Part shown: one piece after another, positions 48,539-61,919 of the stretch
How the letters are laid out: every line of letters starts with the position of its first letter
Position numbering within the stretch: position 1 is the first letter of the stretch
Assembly: GCF_001610835.1 (NCBI RefSeq)
Contig: NZ_CP011270.1
Location: 868,001-932,000 of the forward strand
Direction of reading: 5' to 3'
Source of the DNA: Planctomyces sp. SH-PL14
Lineage (GTDB): Bacteria > Planctomycetota > Planctomycetia > Planctomycetales > Planctomycetaceae
DNA: 64,000 nt
Notes under the pieces: model-generated
Database searches by the model: none
What the model saw: the letters and a program-made list of their open reading frames with translations, nothing else
Told to the model about the DNA's origin: nothing
Translations under genes and position numbers: made by a program

Positions 48539-51511
48539 TCACGGAGACGGATCGGGCGGTCGGCGGAGGAAGGCGAACAGGTCACGGAGTTCCTGCGGCG
48601 TCAGGGGACTCAGGAGCCGCTCCGGCATGAGCGAGACGGGAGAGTCGTGAGCGGTCTCGATCTCGCCGCGGGGGATGCGGACCCGTTCGTTGCGGGAGGT
48701 AACGAGCGTGACCGCCGCCGCGTCCTGCTCGGCGACGAGCCCCGTCTGAACCGTCCCGGTGGTCGTGACGATCACCTGTGGAACGTATTCGCTCCGGATG
48801 ACGGCACTCGGATCGACGATGTTGGTGAGGAGCGACGTCAGCTCTCCTCGGGCCGTCCCCGAGAGATCGGGGCCGAGCGGAGTTCCCTCTCCGTGGAGCC
48901 GGTGGCATGTCGCGCAGTGTTTGCGGAAGAGAGCGCCGCCGGCGGCCACCTGGCCTGTTCCGGCCCGGAGATCGTTCTGGATCCGCCGGACCTCCGCCAG
49001 CTTGACCTCTGCCGTGGCGGCCTGGACCTGCCCCCAGTGACGGCGGACCAGCGCGTCGATCGCCGGATCCGCATGGAGTCCCAGCGAGGCGACCTGCTCC
49101 AGCGAAAGCGACGTGGCCGGAAACCGACCCGCATCGACCGCCTCCAGGTACGCCAGACCACCGGCGCGGCTCGCGAGCAGTTGGTCGCGAGCCGCCTGCT
49201 GAACGGGCGCGGACAAGCTCGGCAGCGTCTCAAGAACGCGGGCCACGGCGGCCGGTTCGGGAAACCGGCCGACGATCCGCAGCGCGGCGGTCTGAACGTC
49301 AGCAGCCACGTCGGTCCGGAGGAACGACAGGGCCAGGGGAACCGCGTCGGCGTCGCCGAACTCGGCCAGGAGCGTCAGCAGGGAGGCGTCTCCCGAACGG
49401 GAGGCGGCGAGGCGGCTCAAAAGATCGCCGTATGTGGCGGCGACTCCCGCTTCCAGGGCCAGCCGGGTCCGCACGAGACTTGCCGGCTGAGCAGTCCAGG
49501 CGGCTGCGATTCGGTTGTGCAGTCCCGGGGCGACCGCGACGGTCCGCCCTCGCTCAGAGCCGCGCGGCCGCTGCCGCAGTCCGGCCGTGACCGCTTCGAC
49601 GATCGAGTCCACCTCCGCTTCGGGGGCCGAACCCCACAGGGCGTCACACGCGGCGTCGGCCGCCGGAGTTCCTTCGGCAGCGTAGCGCCGGACAAGAAGC
49701 CGAAGCACGCGACGTGTTTCCGGGCGACTCCATGACTCCGGCGCTGCGAAACTGTCCAGAACGGCTTGGACGTGCGGGACCGAGACGCTCTCAACGGCCC
49801 ACCATGTGAGCCACTGGAGAGCGGGGTCGGAGGGGGATGCGTCTCCGCGCAACAGAGCGAGGACGAGCCGGAGATTGGTCGCCGCGGGCAGCCGCTTGGC
49901 CGTGCTCATGAGCTGCGACCGAACCACGACGCTCGCCTCCCGTCCCGCCACGTCCACGAGGCGGGCTTCCATCTCCGGACTCACCCGCCCGGCATCGCCG
50001 AGGAGCCGGACCGTCCAGGCCCGGACGTGCTCCGAGTCGTGATCGAGAAGCCGCGCGGCGCGAGCGTCCGTCAACGCCTCCAGTCCGTGCAGGGCCCACA
50101 GCCCCTGAAGGACAGCATCGGGATCCCGATCGCGCGACAGGGCATCCAACTCGGGAACGGCCGCGGCATCGCGGCGCTCCGTGAGCAGCCGCCGGGCGCG
50201 ATCCCGCATCCACCCGTTCGGGCTGCGGAGCAGCGCCACGAGTTCGCCGGTCGAAAGGCGATGCAGATCGAACGGTTCAGGTGGCGCAGCGGCGGCTGTC
50301 GCCTGGATACGGTAGATCCGCCCGTTCGAGCGGTCCCAGTTCGCGTCGGGATCGGGATGGGCGGTCCGCTGGTCGTGAAAGTCGCTCACGTAAACCTCGC
50401 CAGCGGGGCCCAGGCAGAGATCGGTCGCGCCGAACCACGTGTCATGCGAATCGAGCAGCGTCCCTTCGAGAGTCGCCGACACCGTCGAGCCCTCTGGCAC
50501 GACACGCCACCACGAGCAGGTGTGAGTCAGAAAGTCGCTGCACAGGTAGGCATCCCGGAACGCGGGTGGGAACGATGTCCCGAGGTAGACGGTGCCGCCG
50601 GGATTCGGTCGACCGGTCTGGCCGCGGATCACGACGTGCGGCAGGAAGCCATAGGCGTGCGGGTTGTGGAGCGGCCCATGTTTGCCGAAGTTCTTCTCGT
50701 AGTAGGCCCCCTGCAGACCGTGCCAGAAGAGGCCGCCGTTGGAGCTGTAGAACAGCCGCCCCTGGCGATCGAAGGTGAGTCCGTAGACGTTCCCGCCCCC
50801 TTCGCAGAACAGCTCGAAGGCCCGCGTCCGGGGATGATACCGCCACACTCCCTGCTGAAACTCGATCCCGCGGATGCGGCAGGTTGTGGTGCTGCCGTTG
50901 AGACCGTAGAGCCAGCCGTCCGGTCCCCAGGTGAGATGGTTCGCCAGCGACTGCGCGTCCTCCATCCCGAAGCCGTCGAGCAGGACTTCGGGATCGCCGT
51001 CGGGGACGTCGTCCCGATTCCGGTCCGGATAGAACAGGAGGTACGGAACCTGAATGACGTAGACGCCGCCGTCGCCGAACTCGACCCCCGTGCAGAGATT
51101 GAGCCCGGTGATGAAGTCGCGGAAGCGGTCCGCCCGACAGTCGCCGTCGATGTCCTCGAGGATCGTGATCCGATCCTCTCCCCGTGGACCGTGCGGGGGC
51201 GGCTCGGGCTTTCGGTCATAAGTCGTGCGGGAGAAGCGGTCAACCTGAACCCGCTTCAGCCCGGCTGGATTGGGATACTGCAGGTACTGGATCGTCCACA
51301 GCCGGCCGCGGTCGTCGCACTTGCAGAAGATCGGCTGCCGAACCTCCGGCTCCGAGGCGAAGAGCGTCGCGGTAAGTCCTTCGGGGAGCGTCATCCGGCC
51401 GACCGCCTCGTGAGACGGGTATCCCTGACTGCGGGCCGAGCCGGGGGAGAAGCCGCCCAGGACTGCCATCGTCCACAGAAGTGCCGCGCGGAAGCCGGGA
51501 CGTCCACCCAT
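48539..51511 (-). CDS. PVC-type heme-binding CxxCH protein
   Basis: 990 aa with a signal peptide. The N-terminal beta-propeller (PVC/Piru_Ver type, about 40-400) has ITILEDIDGDCRADRFRDFI, WGPDGWLYGLNGSTTT and LGPAGEVYVSDFHDQR. A HEAT-repeat region (about 430-830) has WMRDRARRLLTERRDAAAVP. A C-terminal cytochrome c module has HCATCHRLHGEGTPLGPDLS (CxxCH). Such proteins are periplasmic in Planctomycetota and thought to take part in polymer oxidation. First in a long leftward block of secreted proteins. Confidence 0.9.
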   Translation of the reverse strand: MGGRPGFRAALLWTMAVLGGFSPGSARSQGYPSHEAVGRMTLPEGLTATLFASEPEVRQPIFCKCDDRGRLWTIQYLQYPNPAGLKRVQVDRFSRTTYDRKPEPPPHGPRGEDRITILEDIDGDCRADRFRDFITGLNLCTGVEFGDGGVYVIQVPYLLFYPDRNRDDVPDGDPEVLLDGFGMEDAQSLANHLTWGPDGWLYGLNGSTTTCRIRGIEFQQGVWRYHPRTRAFELFCEGGGNVYGLTFDRQGRLFYSSNGGLFWHGLQGAYYEKNFGKHGPLHNPHAYGFLPHVVIRGQTGRPNPGGTVYLGTSFPPAFRDAYLCSDFLTHTCSWWRVVPEGSTVSATLEGTLLDSHDTWFGATDLCLGPAGEVYVSDFHDQRTAHPDPDANWDRSNGRIYRIQATAAAAPPEPFDLHRLSTGELVALLRSPNGWMRDRARRLLTERRDAAAVPELDALSRDRDPDAVLQGLWALHGLEALTDARAARLLDHDSEHVRAWTVRLLGDAGRVSPEMEARLVDVAGREASVVVRSQLMSTAKRLPAATNLRLVLALLRGDASPSDPALQWLTWWAVESVSVPHVQAVLDSFAAPESWSRPETRRVLRLLVRRYAAEGTPAADAACDALWGSAPEAEVDSIVEAVTAGLRQRPRGSERGRTVAVAPGLHNRIAAAWTAQPASLVRTRLALEAGVAATYGDLLSRLAASRSGDASLLTLLAEFGDADAVPLALSFLRTDVAADVQTAALRIVGRFPEPAAVARVLETLPSLSAPVQQAARDQLLASRAGGLAYLEAVDAGRFPATSLSLEQVASLGLHADPAIDALVRRHWGQVQAATAEVKLAEVRRIQNDLRAGTGQVAAGGALFRKHCATCHRLHGEGTPLGPDLSGTARGELTSLLTNIVDPSAVIRSEYVPQVIVTTTGTVQTGLVAEQDAAAVTLVTSRNERVRIPRGEIETAHDSPVSLMPERLLSPLTPQELRDLFAFLRRPPDPSP

Positions 51512-51661
51512 AGTCGAAGAGGCCGAACGGTCTGCGTCGCGGCGGGAGAGCGAACCGCGCCGTCAACAGGTGAGGACCGACGATCGCCGGAAAGCGTACG
51601 GGCTCACCCGCGAAAACTCGACTGAGCAGCTCGGCGGAGTTCAGGAACGGGAGGAGTGGGG

Positions 51662-53098
51662 CTAAACACCGCCCGCGATGAGGCCCGGAACGACGTGACC
51701 GTGGACGTCGGTCAGGCGGAAGTCGCGGCCCTGGGAGCGGTAGGTCAGGCGGGTGTGGTCGACTCCCAGCAGGTGCAGCAGCGTGGCGTTGAGGTCGTGG
51801 ACGTGCACCGGATCCCGGACGACGTTAAAGCTGAAGTCGTCGGTCTCGCCATAGACCGTCGCCGGCCGGCTCCCCCCTCCAGCCATCCAGATCGTGAAGC
51901 AGCGGCCGTGGTGGTCGCGGCCGTAGTTGGAGGGTTCGAGCGTCCCCTGCGTGTAGACGGTCCGGCCGAACTCGCCCCCCCAGACCACCAGCGTTTCGTC
52001 CAAGAGGCCCCGCTGCTTGAGATCGCCCAGGAGAGCCGCCACCGGCTGATCGATGTCGCGGCACTGCAGGCGGAGGTCGCTCGGCAGGTTGTAGTGCTGA
52101 TCCCAGCCGCGGTGATAGAGCTGGATGAAGCGAACGCCCCGCTCCGCCATCCGCCGCGCGAGAAGGCAGTTGGCGGCGAACGTGCCGGGCTGCTTTGACT
52201 GCGGACCGTAGGCCGAGAACGTGGCGGCGGTCTCGCTGCCGAGATCGGTGAGCTCCGGGACGGAGGCCTGCATCCGGAACGTCATCTCATACTGGGCGAT
52301 CCGGCCGGCGATCTCCGGATCCTGTTGTTCCGCGAGCGCCAGACGGTTCATCTCCGCAAGCACATCGAGCTGATCGCGGCGGGCGGCGCGGTCAATGCCG
52401 GCCGGATTCGCGAGGTAGAGGACCGGGTCGCCGCTGCTGCGAAGCGAGACCCCCTGGTGGTTCGACGGGAGGAAGCCCGCGCCCCAGAGCCGCGCGTAGA
52501 GAGGATCGGCCGGCCGGGCGGCGCTTCCCCGCGAGATCATGACCACGAACGCCGGGAGGTTGCTGTTCTCGCTCCCCAGGCCGTAGCTGGCCCAGGCTCC
52601 GAAGCTCGGCCGGCCCGGCTGCTGGTGTCCGGTCTGGAGGAACGTGACCGCGGGATCGTGGTTGATCGCTTCCGTGTGCATCGAGCGTACGATGCAGAGT
52701 TCGTCGACGACGCCCGCCGTGTGGGGAAGCAGTTCGGAGACCCAGGCCCCACTCTCGCCAGCCTGACGGAAACGGAACAGCGATGACGTGACAGGGAACG
52801 ACTTCTGCCCGCTCGTCATGCCGGTCAGCCGCTGATCGCCGCGAACGGAAGAGGGGAGTTCCTGGCCGTGCAGAGGCTTCAACGCCGGCTTGTGGTCCAG
52901 GAGATCGAGCTGCGACGGTCCCCCGTGCATGAATAGCGAGATGATCCGCTTGGCGCGAGGGGCTACTTGCGGCGATCCCGCGGCATTGGTTCCCGGCCAC
53001 AGCGAAGCGAGCGCGAGCGAGCCCACTCCGAGTCCGCTTTGCCCCAGGAAGGCGCGGCGGGTGACTGATGGTGGCAGGAGCTCCCGAGAGATCGTCAT
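51662..53098 (-). CDS. DUF1501 family secreted protein
   Basis: 478 aa from the ATG at 53098, which overlaps the stop of the PSD1 gene (ATGA). The Tat signal [20 protein letters not shown] precedes [56 protein letters not shown] and [20 protein letters not shown], hallmarks of DUF1501, a sulfatase/alkaline-phosphatase-like fold. DUF1501 and PSD1 genes are regularly paired in planctomycetes. Confidence 0.93.
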   Translation of the reverse strand: MTISRELLPPSVTRRAFLGQSGLGVGSLALASLWPGTNAAGSPQVAPRAKRIISLFMHGGPSQLDLLDHKPALKPLHGQELPSSVRGDQRLTGMTSGQKSFPVTSSLFRFRQAGESGAWVSELLPHTAGVVDELCIVRSMHTEAINHDPAVTFLQTGHQQPGRPSFGAWASYGLGSENSNLPAFVVMISRGSAARPADPLYARLWGAGFLPSNHQGVSLRSSGDPVLYLANPAGIDRAARRDQLDVLAEMNRLALAEQQDPEIAGRIAQYEMTFRMQASVPELTDLGSETAATFSAYGPQSKQPGTFAANCLLARRMAERGVRFIQLYHRGWDQHYNLPSDLRLQCRDIDQPVAALLGDLKQRGLLDETLVVWGGEFGRTVYTQGTLEPSNYGRDHHGRCFTIWMAGGGSRPATVYGETDDFSFNVVRDPVHVHDLNATLLHLLGVDHTRLTYRSQGRDFRLTDVHGHVVPGLIAGGV

Positions 53099-56000
53099 CG
53101 GCGCGTCACCGCTTCGTCGAGGTTGAGGAGTGTGTGGGCCAGCACGGTCCAGGCAGCGATCTCCCCCGCGGGGCAGCTGTCGAGCCTCTCCGGCGTTCCG
53201 ACCGAGAGGAGGCGCACTGCCGCCTGCGGGTCTGCGGCGAAGCGAGCCCGCTGCCGGTACAGCAGCCCGGAGAACAGAGACGCTTCCTCAGGCTGGGGGG
53301 ACCGCGAGAGGACGCGGCGGAAGAGCCGGGTCAGACGGTCCGAGTCGGAGGTCGAGTCGCTGCAGCACGCGATCGCCAGATGCCGCGCCGCCTCCACGTA
53401 GGTTTCGTCATTGAGGAGCAGCAGCGCCTGGAGCGGGGTGTTGGTCCGCGGCCGACGGACGGTGCACTTCTCCCGCGTCGGCCCGTCGAAGAGCAGCAGG
53501 CCTGGCGGAGGGGACTGTCGCTTGATGTATGTGTAGAGGCTCCGCCGCCACAGTCCGTCCCCTCGATCAGGAACATACGATTCGTCGCCGTTGTAGGAGA
53601 CCTCCTCCCACAGTCCCGGGGGCTGATATGGCTTCACGCTCGGTCCACCCAGCCGCCCGACCAGCAATCCGGAGGCCGCAAGCGCCTGGTCGCGGATCAT
53701 CTCCATCGGCAACCGGAACCGGGCGCCCCGCGACAACCAGCGGTTCTCCGGATCGACGACCTCCCCCTGATGCAGGATGGCGTTCGACTGCTGCCGGTAC
53801 GTTTCCGACGTGACAATGAAACGGAGCATCGCTTTGACATCCCAGCCACTGTCGCGGAACCGGGCCGCCAGGAAGTCCAAGAGCTCCGGATGGATCGGAA
53901 GATCTCCCTGCGTCCCAAAGTCGTTGACCGTCCGGACGAGTCCCTCGCCGAAGCACTGCCTCCAGAGCCGGTTCACCGCCACCCGGGCCGTCAGCGGATG
54001 GTCGGGAGCGACAAGCCACCGCGCGAGGCCGAGCCGATTGCGCGGGGCCCCCTCGGGCCAGGCCAGGACCGCCGACGGGACGTCCGGCTCTACTTCCCTC
54101 CCGCGCTTGTCGTACTGCCCTCGCTCCAGGACGTAAGTCGGCCGCGGCGGGGACATCTCGTCCATGACGAGCGCGAAGGGAATGACCCCTTTCAGCCGGG
54201 CCTCGGCAGCCCGTGCACTGCGGACGACATCCCGCGTCATTCGCACAGGCGGGCTCCCGTGCCGGTCGATGAAGTCATCGAGGAGGATGTCGCGTTCCTG
54301 CGGGCTCCGCTTCTCGGCGGGCTTCTGCAGGATCCCCCGCAACCGGTCGGAGCGAGTCCAGTCTGCGACCGCTTCCGGACTGACAGCGGTCCCCAGAATC
54401 CGGAGCTCGTCGAGCAGGCCGTAGTAGCCGAGCCCCTCGTCCCGCCGTCCGACGCGGAGCGGCTCGGCGTTGGCGATCGCCCCATCGAGCGTGTCCCTCC
54501 GAACTTCGACCGCCGCGGGAGCGCCGTCGAGGAAGACGCGGAGCCCCGCCGCCCGGCCCGATCCGTCGCAGGTGATTACCAGGTGATGCCACTGCTTCGC
54601 CGCGAACGTCTCCCGCGTCGCCACCTCGATGGCGTTCGCTCCCCATTCGTGGACCAGATGGACCACGATCCGCCCCTTCTGCCACAGCACTTCCCAGCCG
54701 CGGCGGTTCCCTTCAGGCTCGATCCGCGAGAGGGGGCAGCTCAGCGAACTCGTGGGCGACATCCAGAGGCCGATCGTCCACGGCCCATCGGGGGGGAGAG
54801 AGCCGGGCACCACCTCCAGATGCTGCGTGGCGTCGAACTTCAATCCGTTCCCCTGAATCCCGGCATCCGTCTGCAGCGAGGTCCCGAGTGCGTTCCATCC
54901 CGCTTCCAGGGGAACCTCGAAGTGGCTCTGAGCGGCCAGCGAGTCCTCCGGCGGGGCCGGCAGGGTCGCCAGGAACTCCGTCTCCCGCTGACTTCGACTC
55001 TGTTCCGCCTCCCGCCGCATCGGCTCGTAGGCGGTCTCGGCCGCCGCGGTGGCCGCCGCCAATCGGACGAGCTCCGCCTGCTGCGCTTCGCTCGGAACCG
55101 AGATCCGCGGCTGGGCGTTGGTCCCCACGAGGAGTCCCTTTTCCGGGACGTTGTTGAAGAACGCAAAGAGCTGAAAATACTCCCGCTGCGAAACCGGATC
55201 GAACTTGTGGTCGTGGCACTGAGCGCAGCCGACGGTCAGCCCCAGCCACGTCGTCATCGTCGTCTCGACCCGGTCGACGACGTATTCGACGCGGTACTCT
55301 TCGTCGATCAGCCCGGTCTCGTCGTTCGACATGTGATTGCGGTTGAAGCCGGTCGCAATCCGCTGGCGGACCGAGGCGCCGGGAAGCAGGTCTCCCGCGA
55401 GCTGTTCGATCGTGAACTGGTCGAACGGCATGTTGTTGTTGAAGGCGTCGATCACCCAGTCCCGCCAGAGCCACATCTCGCGAGGCTTGTCGCCGAAGTA
55501 TCCGTCCGTATCCGCGTACCGGGCGGCGTCGAGCCAGTCCGCCGCCATCCGCTCGCCAAAGTGCGGCGAGCTGAGGAGTCGGTCGACGTAGTCCTCGTAG
55601 GGTTCCTCCGCGATCCGCCCTAGGTCCTCGACGGTCGGGGGGAGGCCGATCAGGTCAAAGCTGACCCGCCGCCGCAACTGAAGGGGGTCCGCCGGCGGGG
55701 ACGGCTCTAGGCCCCGGTGAGGAAGTTCTGTCCGCACGAAGGCGTCGATCGGATGGGCAGCGTCCGACACCGACGGGGGGCGGACGGAACGGATCGGTGC
55801 GAATGACCAGTGTTTTTCGTACTCCGCCCCGCCGCGAATCCACTCCCGCAGCGTGTCGACCTCGGAATCCGACAGCCGCCGGGCGGCATCCGGTGGAGGC
55901 ATCTGGTGATCGGCGGACGAAGAGGTCACCCGCTCGATCAGGGAGCTCTCCTCAGGACGCCCCGGAACGATCGCCGCCCGGCCCGAATCGGCCGCTTTGG

Positions 56001-56217
56001 TCGCGGACGCGCGGACATCCAGCCGCAGTCCCCCCTGCCGCTGGGCGGGATCGAACCCGTGGCATCGCCAGCAGTGCTGCGCCAGGATGGGGCGGACGTC
56101 CCGATTGAACGTGGGCGGGCCGGCCGGACTTGGCGCCGGAAGCAGCACGAGGCCGACCATCCAGAGGAGCAGCCGGGACGCCAGTGCGGACCATCGCCAG
56201 AGACGAATACAAGACAC
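53095..56217 (-). CDS. PSD1 planctomycete cytochrome protein with an inserted LamG domain
   Basis: 1040 aa. After a membrane/signal segment, PSCyt1 has [20 protein letters not shown] with the heme CxxCH motif. PSCyt2 (about 165-370) has [21 protein letters not shown] LamG-like insert (about 430-630) has [19 protein letters not shown] and [20 protein letters not shown]. The PSD1 domain (about 720-1000) has [20 protein letters not shown]. Probably an exported heme protein acting on or binding carbohydrates. Translationally coupled to DUF1501. Confidence 0.92.
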   Translation of the reverse strand: MSCIRLWRWSALASRLLLWMVGLVLLPAPSPAGPPTFNRDVRPILAQHCWRCHGFDPAQRQGGLRLDVRASATKAADSGRAAIVPGRPEESSLIERVTSSSADHQMPPPDAARRLSDSEVDTLREWIRGGAEYEKHWSFAPIRSVRPPSVSDAAHPIDAFVRTELPHRGLEPSPPADPLQLRRRVSFDLIGLPPTVEDLGRIAEEPYEDYVDRLLSSPHFGERMAADWLDAARYADTDGYFGDKPREMWLWRDWVIDAFNNNMPFDQFTIEQLAGDLLPGASVRQRIATGFNRNHMSNDETGLIDEEYRVEYVVDRVETTMTTWLGLTVGCAQCHDHKFDPVSQREYFQLFAFFNNVPEKGLLVGTNAQPRISVPSEAQQAELVRLAAATAAAETAYEPMRREAEQSRSQRETEFLATLPAPPEDSLAAQSHFEVPLEAGWNALGTSLQTDAGIQGNGLKFDATQHLEVVPGSLPPDGPWTIGLWMSPTSSLSCPLSRIEPEGNRRGWEVLWQKGRIVVHLVHEWGANAIEVATRETFAAKQWHHLVITCDGSGRAAGLRVFLDGAPAAVEVRRDTLDGAIANAEPLRVGRRDEGLGYYGLLDELRILGTAVSPEAVADWTRSDRLRGILQKPAEKRSPQERDILLDDFIDRHGSPPVRMTRDVVRSARAAEARLKGVIPFALVMDEMSPPRPTYVLERGQYDKRGREVEPDVPSAVLAWPEGAPRNRLGLARWLVAPDHPLTARVAVNRLWRQCFGEGLVRTVNDFGTQGDLPIHPELLDFLAARFRDSGWDVKAMLRFIVTSETYRQQSNAILHQGEVVDPENRWLSRGARFRLPMEMIRDQALAASGLLVGRLGGPSVKPYQPPGLWEEVSYNGDESYVPDRGDGLWRRSLYTYIKRQSPPPGLLLFDGPTREKCTVRRPRTNTPLQALLLLNDETYVEAARHLAIACCSDSTSDSDRLTRLFRRVLSRSPQPEEASLFSGLLYRQRARFAADPQAAVRLLSVGTPERLDSCPAGEIAAWTVLAHTLLNLDEAVTRR

Positions 56218-56493
56218 GGCGGGACGCTCCCCGTGGGATGATGAGCCGCAGCGGAGTGTTGTCGGAGGGGCCGCGTCTTGAGAGCGTCACGAGGCGCGGG
56301 AACTGCGAACCGGACTATAACTCGTTGGATTGTCGATCTCGATCAAGTCTGCGGGCGTGCGTTCGCCGGGTGGTGGTCGACGCGGCTTATCCCGTTGGCT
56401 CGAACGACATCTTTACCCAACGATGTCCCTTCGCGTCGAAACTCATCGTGCGACGGCGCGCCGGCCTTCGAGAACGAGTTCGACGGCCGCAGT

Positions 56494-57735
56494 TCAGTAC
56501 TTGGGAAAGATGGCCGGCGTCGGAAAGCGATCCTCAGGATTGTTTCCGTCGTTCAGATATTCGTCCCGGGAGACGGTGAGTTCGGGCCAGTTCCCCGGGC
56601 GGATACGGACGACCCGGCCGGGGCGGATCCCTTCGATGATGAGGTCCGTCTCGAAGCGGACCTGGATTCCGCTGCTCCCCAGGGGGATCTCTCCGGTCGC
56701 TTTCGTGACGTCGAGAATCGGACCGCGCGAGGCCATGTGGGCCGGGCCGTAAGCTCCCCCCGCGTGCTTCAGCGTGTTCTCGGCGGCATTCATCACCGCT
56801 TGACTCCCCTTCTGGAAGTCCGCGTAGAGAGACGGATCCATGCCGCCGAACAACGTGGCGGTGACGGTGGCGCGGCCGAACTTACCGTACTCGACGGCAT
56901 CGACCCAGGCGGGCATCCAGCGGCTGCGGATCAGCGTCTTGTGCGTCTCGCTCTGAATCTGCGCGGCACGCTGCAAGGCGGTCTCATCCAGCCACATGTC
57001 CGTGATGTGATACCGCAGAAACACACCGCCCGGAGTCGGCTGCCAGGTGAGTCCGAGTTGGACCGTCTGGCCGGCCAGCGACTTTTTCCCCTCCGCGGGC
57101 CAGAGCCCCTCGGAAACGAGATCGGCAACCATGAGACACTCGCGGCCGCGCCAGATCCGAGTTCCGGCATCGAACGTCAGCTTCTCCTCTGTGGCCTGAC
57201 CGTCTCCCCCATCCCTGGGTTCGCGGCTGGCGACGATCATCCCCTGGTCCTTCTTCAGGTCCACTTCCTTCAGCTTCCAGGCCTTCCCCTCCCGCAGGCA
57301 GAAGCTGGGCTCGTCTTCGAGCAGGATCGCATGGTTTTCGGCGGGCCGCTCGGGAGGTCCCTTCTGGGAGACCGGGACGGCGGAGGTCTTGGGGTCGGGC
57401 GGCAGAAAGGCCCGGACGTGCAGGACAGCCCCCAGCGGAATGTCCCGGAGGTCCGCCGGTGCCCCGTGCTGACGGACCAGACCGTAAGGGAGCATCGCGA
57501 ATGGATGCGGCGGGTTGCGGAAGAACTCGCCCGTCGATTCCACGCGGAGGCTGCCGCGACGATTCGCGTGATCCACGAACGCCAGCACGCCCCGGTAGGA
57601 GCGCGACTTCTCCAAAGGAGGAAACGTCCCTGCTTCGGGGCGGAACGGTTCGTCCGCGGCGAGCGCGGCGCTGGCGATCAGGGACAGGCTGAAGCAGAGC
57701 GCGGTGAGCCAGCCGGGGGTGCGGGTGCGAGTCAT
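56494..57735 (-). CDS. Secreted planctomycete protein of unknown function
   Basis: 413 aa from the ATG at 57735, overlapping the stop of the DUF1552 gene by ATGA. Signal peptide: [20 protein letters not shown]. The mature part has repeated short beta segments ([39 protein letters not shown]) and a C-terminal region with [20 protein letters not shown]. No family can be named with certainty. Coupling to DUF1552 and DUF1592 suggests a shared extracytoplasmic job. Confidence 0.6.
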   Translation of the reverse strand: MTRTRTPGWLTALCFSLSLIASAALAADEPFRPEAGTFPPLEKSRSYRGVLAFVDHANRRGSLRVESTGEFFRNPPHPFAMLPYGLVRQHGAPADLRDIPLGAVLHVRAFLPPDPKTSAVPVSQKGPPERPAENHAILLEDEPSFCLREGKAWKLKEVDLKKDQGMIVASREPRDGGDGQATEEKLTFDAGTRIWRGRECLMVADLVSEGLWPAEGKKSLAGQTVQLGLTWQPTPGGVFLRYHITDMWLDETALQRAAQIQSETHKTLIRSRWMPAWVDAVEYGKFGRATVTATLFGGMDPSLYADFQKGSQAVMNAAENTLKHAGGAYGPAHMASRGPILDVTKATGEIPLGSSGIQVRFETDLIIEGIRPGRVVRIRPGNWPELTVSRDEYLNDGNNPEDRFPTPAIFPKY

Positions 57736-59087
57736 AGTTCGATGGCCTTGTTGCTGTCGCCGAAGTGGTCGGTCTCGACGCCCATCCGCTGGGCCATCAG
57801 GAGGAGCAGGTTGCTCATGTGGGCATCCGGGTTCGCCGGGCGGCTGCAGAGCGAATAGTGCTCGCCCGGTTTGTCGAGCTGATAACCCTTGAAGTGCCCC
57901 TGGTTGAAGTCGAGATGGCTGCCGTGCTTCAGCCCCAGGTCCGAGCCCCCCGCGAGCACGAGCGGCAGGTTGGCGTTGCCGTGGCTGTGCCCGTACGACA
58001 TCCCGCTGCCGAAGAGGGCCATCGTCGAGCCCAACAGCGGCTTGCCGCTGAGATCCTTCGTCTCCGCGAGCCGGGTGAGGAAGTACCCGTACTGCTCGAT
58101 GGCGAAGGTGTCGTAGTTCGTGAGCTTCTCCATGTAGCCCGGATCGCCGCCGTGGTGGCTGAGCTGATGCCGCGACTCCGTGATGCCGATCTCCGGAATC
58201 GAGATGGCGTCCCCCTCACCCCCCAGGCTGAAGGTGGCCACGCGGGTCACATCGGTCTGGAAGGCGAGCACGATCAGGTCATAGACCGTGCGGAAATAGT
58301 CCCCTGCCATCGTGTGCGCGATGTCGCGGTTGGTCCGCTGGCGGTCGGCGGCCGAAATCGTCGGAAGCGGCGTGTCGAGCCAGGCGTCGGCCCGCCGCGT
58401 CCGGATCTCCGCTTCGCGGATGGAGGTGAGGTACTGCTCCATGCGGCCCTTGTCGGCCGAACCCATCTTCTGCTCGAGCTGCCGGACTTCAGCGAGGTTG
58501 GCGTCGAGGACGCTCCCCTTGCGGCGGAGGGCCCGGCGCTGGACTCCCGTCCCCCCTTTGGGTTCCTCGAACAGGGACGCAAAGATTTCGCTGCAACGAC
58601 GCATCGCGGGGAGCCGGACTCCGTCGGCCGTCCAGGCGAGCGAATCCTGGGTGATCGCGACTTCCAGGGACGAGTAGCGCGTGTGCTTCGCCGTGATCTC
58701 GGCCATCTTCTGGTCGACGGAGATCGTGTTCCGATCCGAAGGACCCAGCTTGCCGCCCGTAAGCCAGACCGAGATGCAGTTGTGATGGTGGCTGAGGGCC
58801 CCCGGGTGATGCAGGCCGCTGATCGGCGTGATCACGTCGCGGTGCTTCTCGAGGGGCCTCAGCGAACGCGAGAACTGATAATCCCGGCCCGGCGCGGTGA
58901 TCTGGTAGTTCAGCGAATGGACGCCGTTCGCCAGGTAGATGAACGCGCTCCGCCGCGGAGTGGCGGTTTTCTCCTCAGCGGCACCGAGCGGCACCATGCA
59001 CTCCAGGAACGGCAGTGCGATGCAGGTCCCCATCGCCCGCAGGGCATATCGGCGGTCGACCAACCACGATTGGGAAAGGAAGCTCAT
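57732..59087 (-). CDS. DUF1552 family secreted protein
   Basis: 451 aa with an [20 protein letters not shown] Tat-like N-terminus. [59 protein letters not shown] and [20 protein letters not shown] are typical of DUF1552, a DUF1501-related family. It lies between the unknown secreted protein and the DUF1592 gene, the usual DUF1552-DUF1592 partner. Confidence 0.92.
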   Translation of the reverse strand: MSFLSQSWLVDRRYALRAMGTCIALPFLECMVPLGAAEEKTATPRRSAFIYLANGVHSLNYQITAPGRDYQFSRSLRPLEKHRDVITPISGLHHPGALSHHHNCISVWLTGGKLGPSDRNTISVDQKMAEITAKHTRYSSLEVAITQDSLAWTADGVRLPAMRRCSEIFASLFEEPKGGTGVQRRALRRKGSVLDANLAEVRQLEQKMGSADKGRMEQYLTSIREAEIRTRRADAWLDTPLPTISAADRQRTNRDIAHTMAGDYFRTVYDLIVLAFQTDVTRVATFSLGGEGDAISIPEIGITESRHQLSHHGGDPGYMEKLTNYDTFAIEQYGYFLTRLAETKDLSGKPLLGSTMALFGSGMSYGHSHGNANLPLVLAGGSDLGLKHGSHLDFNQGHFKGYQLDKPGEHYSLCSRPANPDAHMSNLLLLMAQRMGVETDHFGDSNKAIEL

Positions 59088-59173
59088 CGTTCCGGGTTCC
59101 TTCTACTGGGTTCTTCGGGGACGAACGGTCAATGGCGCTCGGGATGTTCAAGACCCGTCGGCCCGGGCGTGGG

Positions 59174-61630
<2,457 letters not shown>

Positions 61631-61919
61631 TGGGAGGTTCGCTTTCAGCCGCGTCGTTCAATGCGTCCAGGCCCTTGGAATCCACATCATCGGAGCGACG
61701 TCCGCTCGACGCAAGACATTCCGCGCAATCCCAATGAGGCATCGCCCGTCCGTCGCATGCGCCTCGTTCGTTGAGTCTCTTCCCCGACCAGCCTCCTTTC
61801 CATCGACTTTCGGGAGACGCGGACCCCTTCCACTGCGGACGGCGTTCCGGCGGCAGACTCCAAGTCGGGCCGCGGAGCGGGTAGGATCAATTCCATCGAA
61901 CCCTTTCTCGGGCACATCC

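Noticed and set aside
53068-55623. An 851-codon plus-strand frame opposite the PSD1 gene
   Set aside because: Shadow of the GC-rich PSD1 coding sequence. The minus-strand product has heme motifs and domains.
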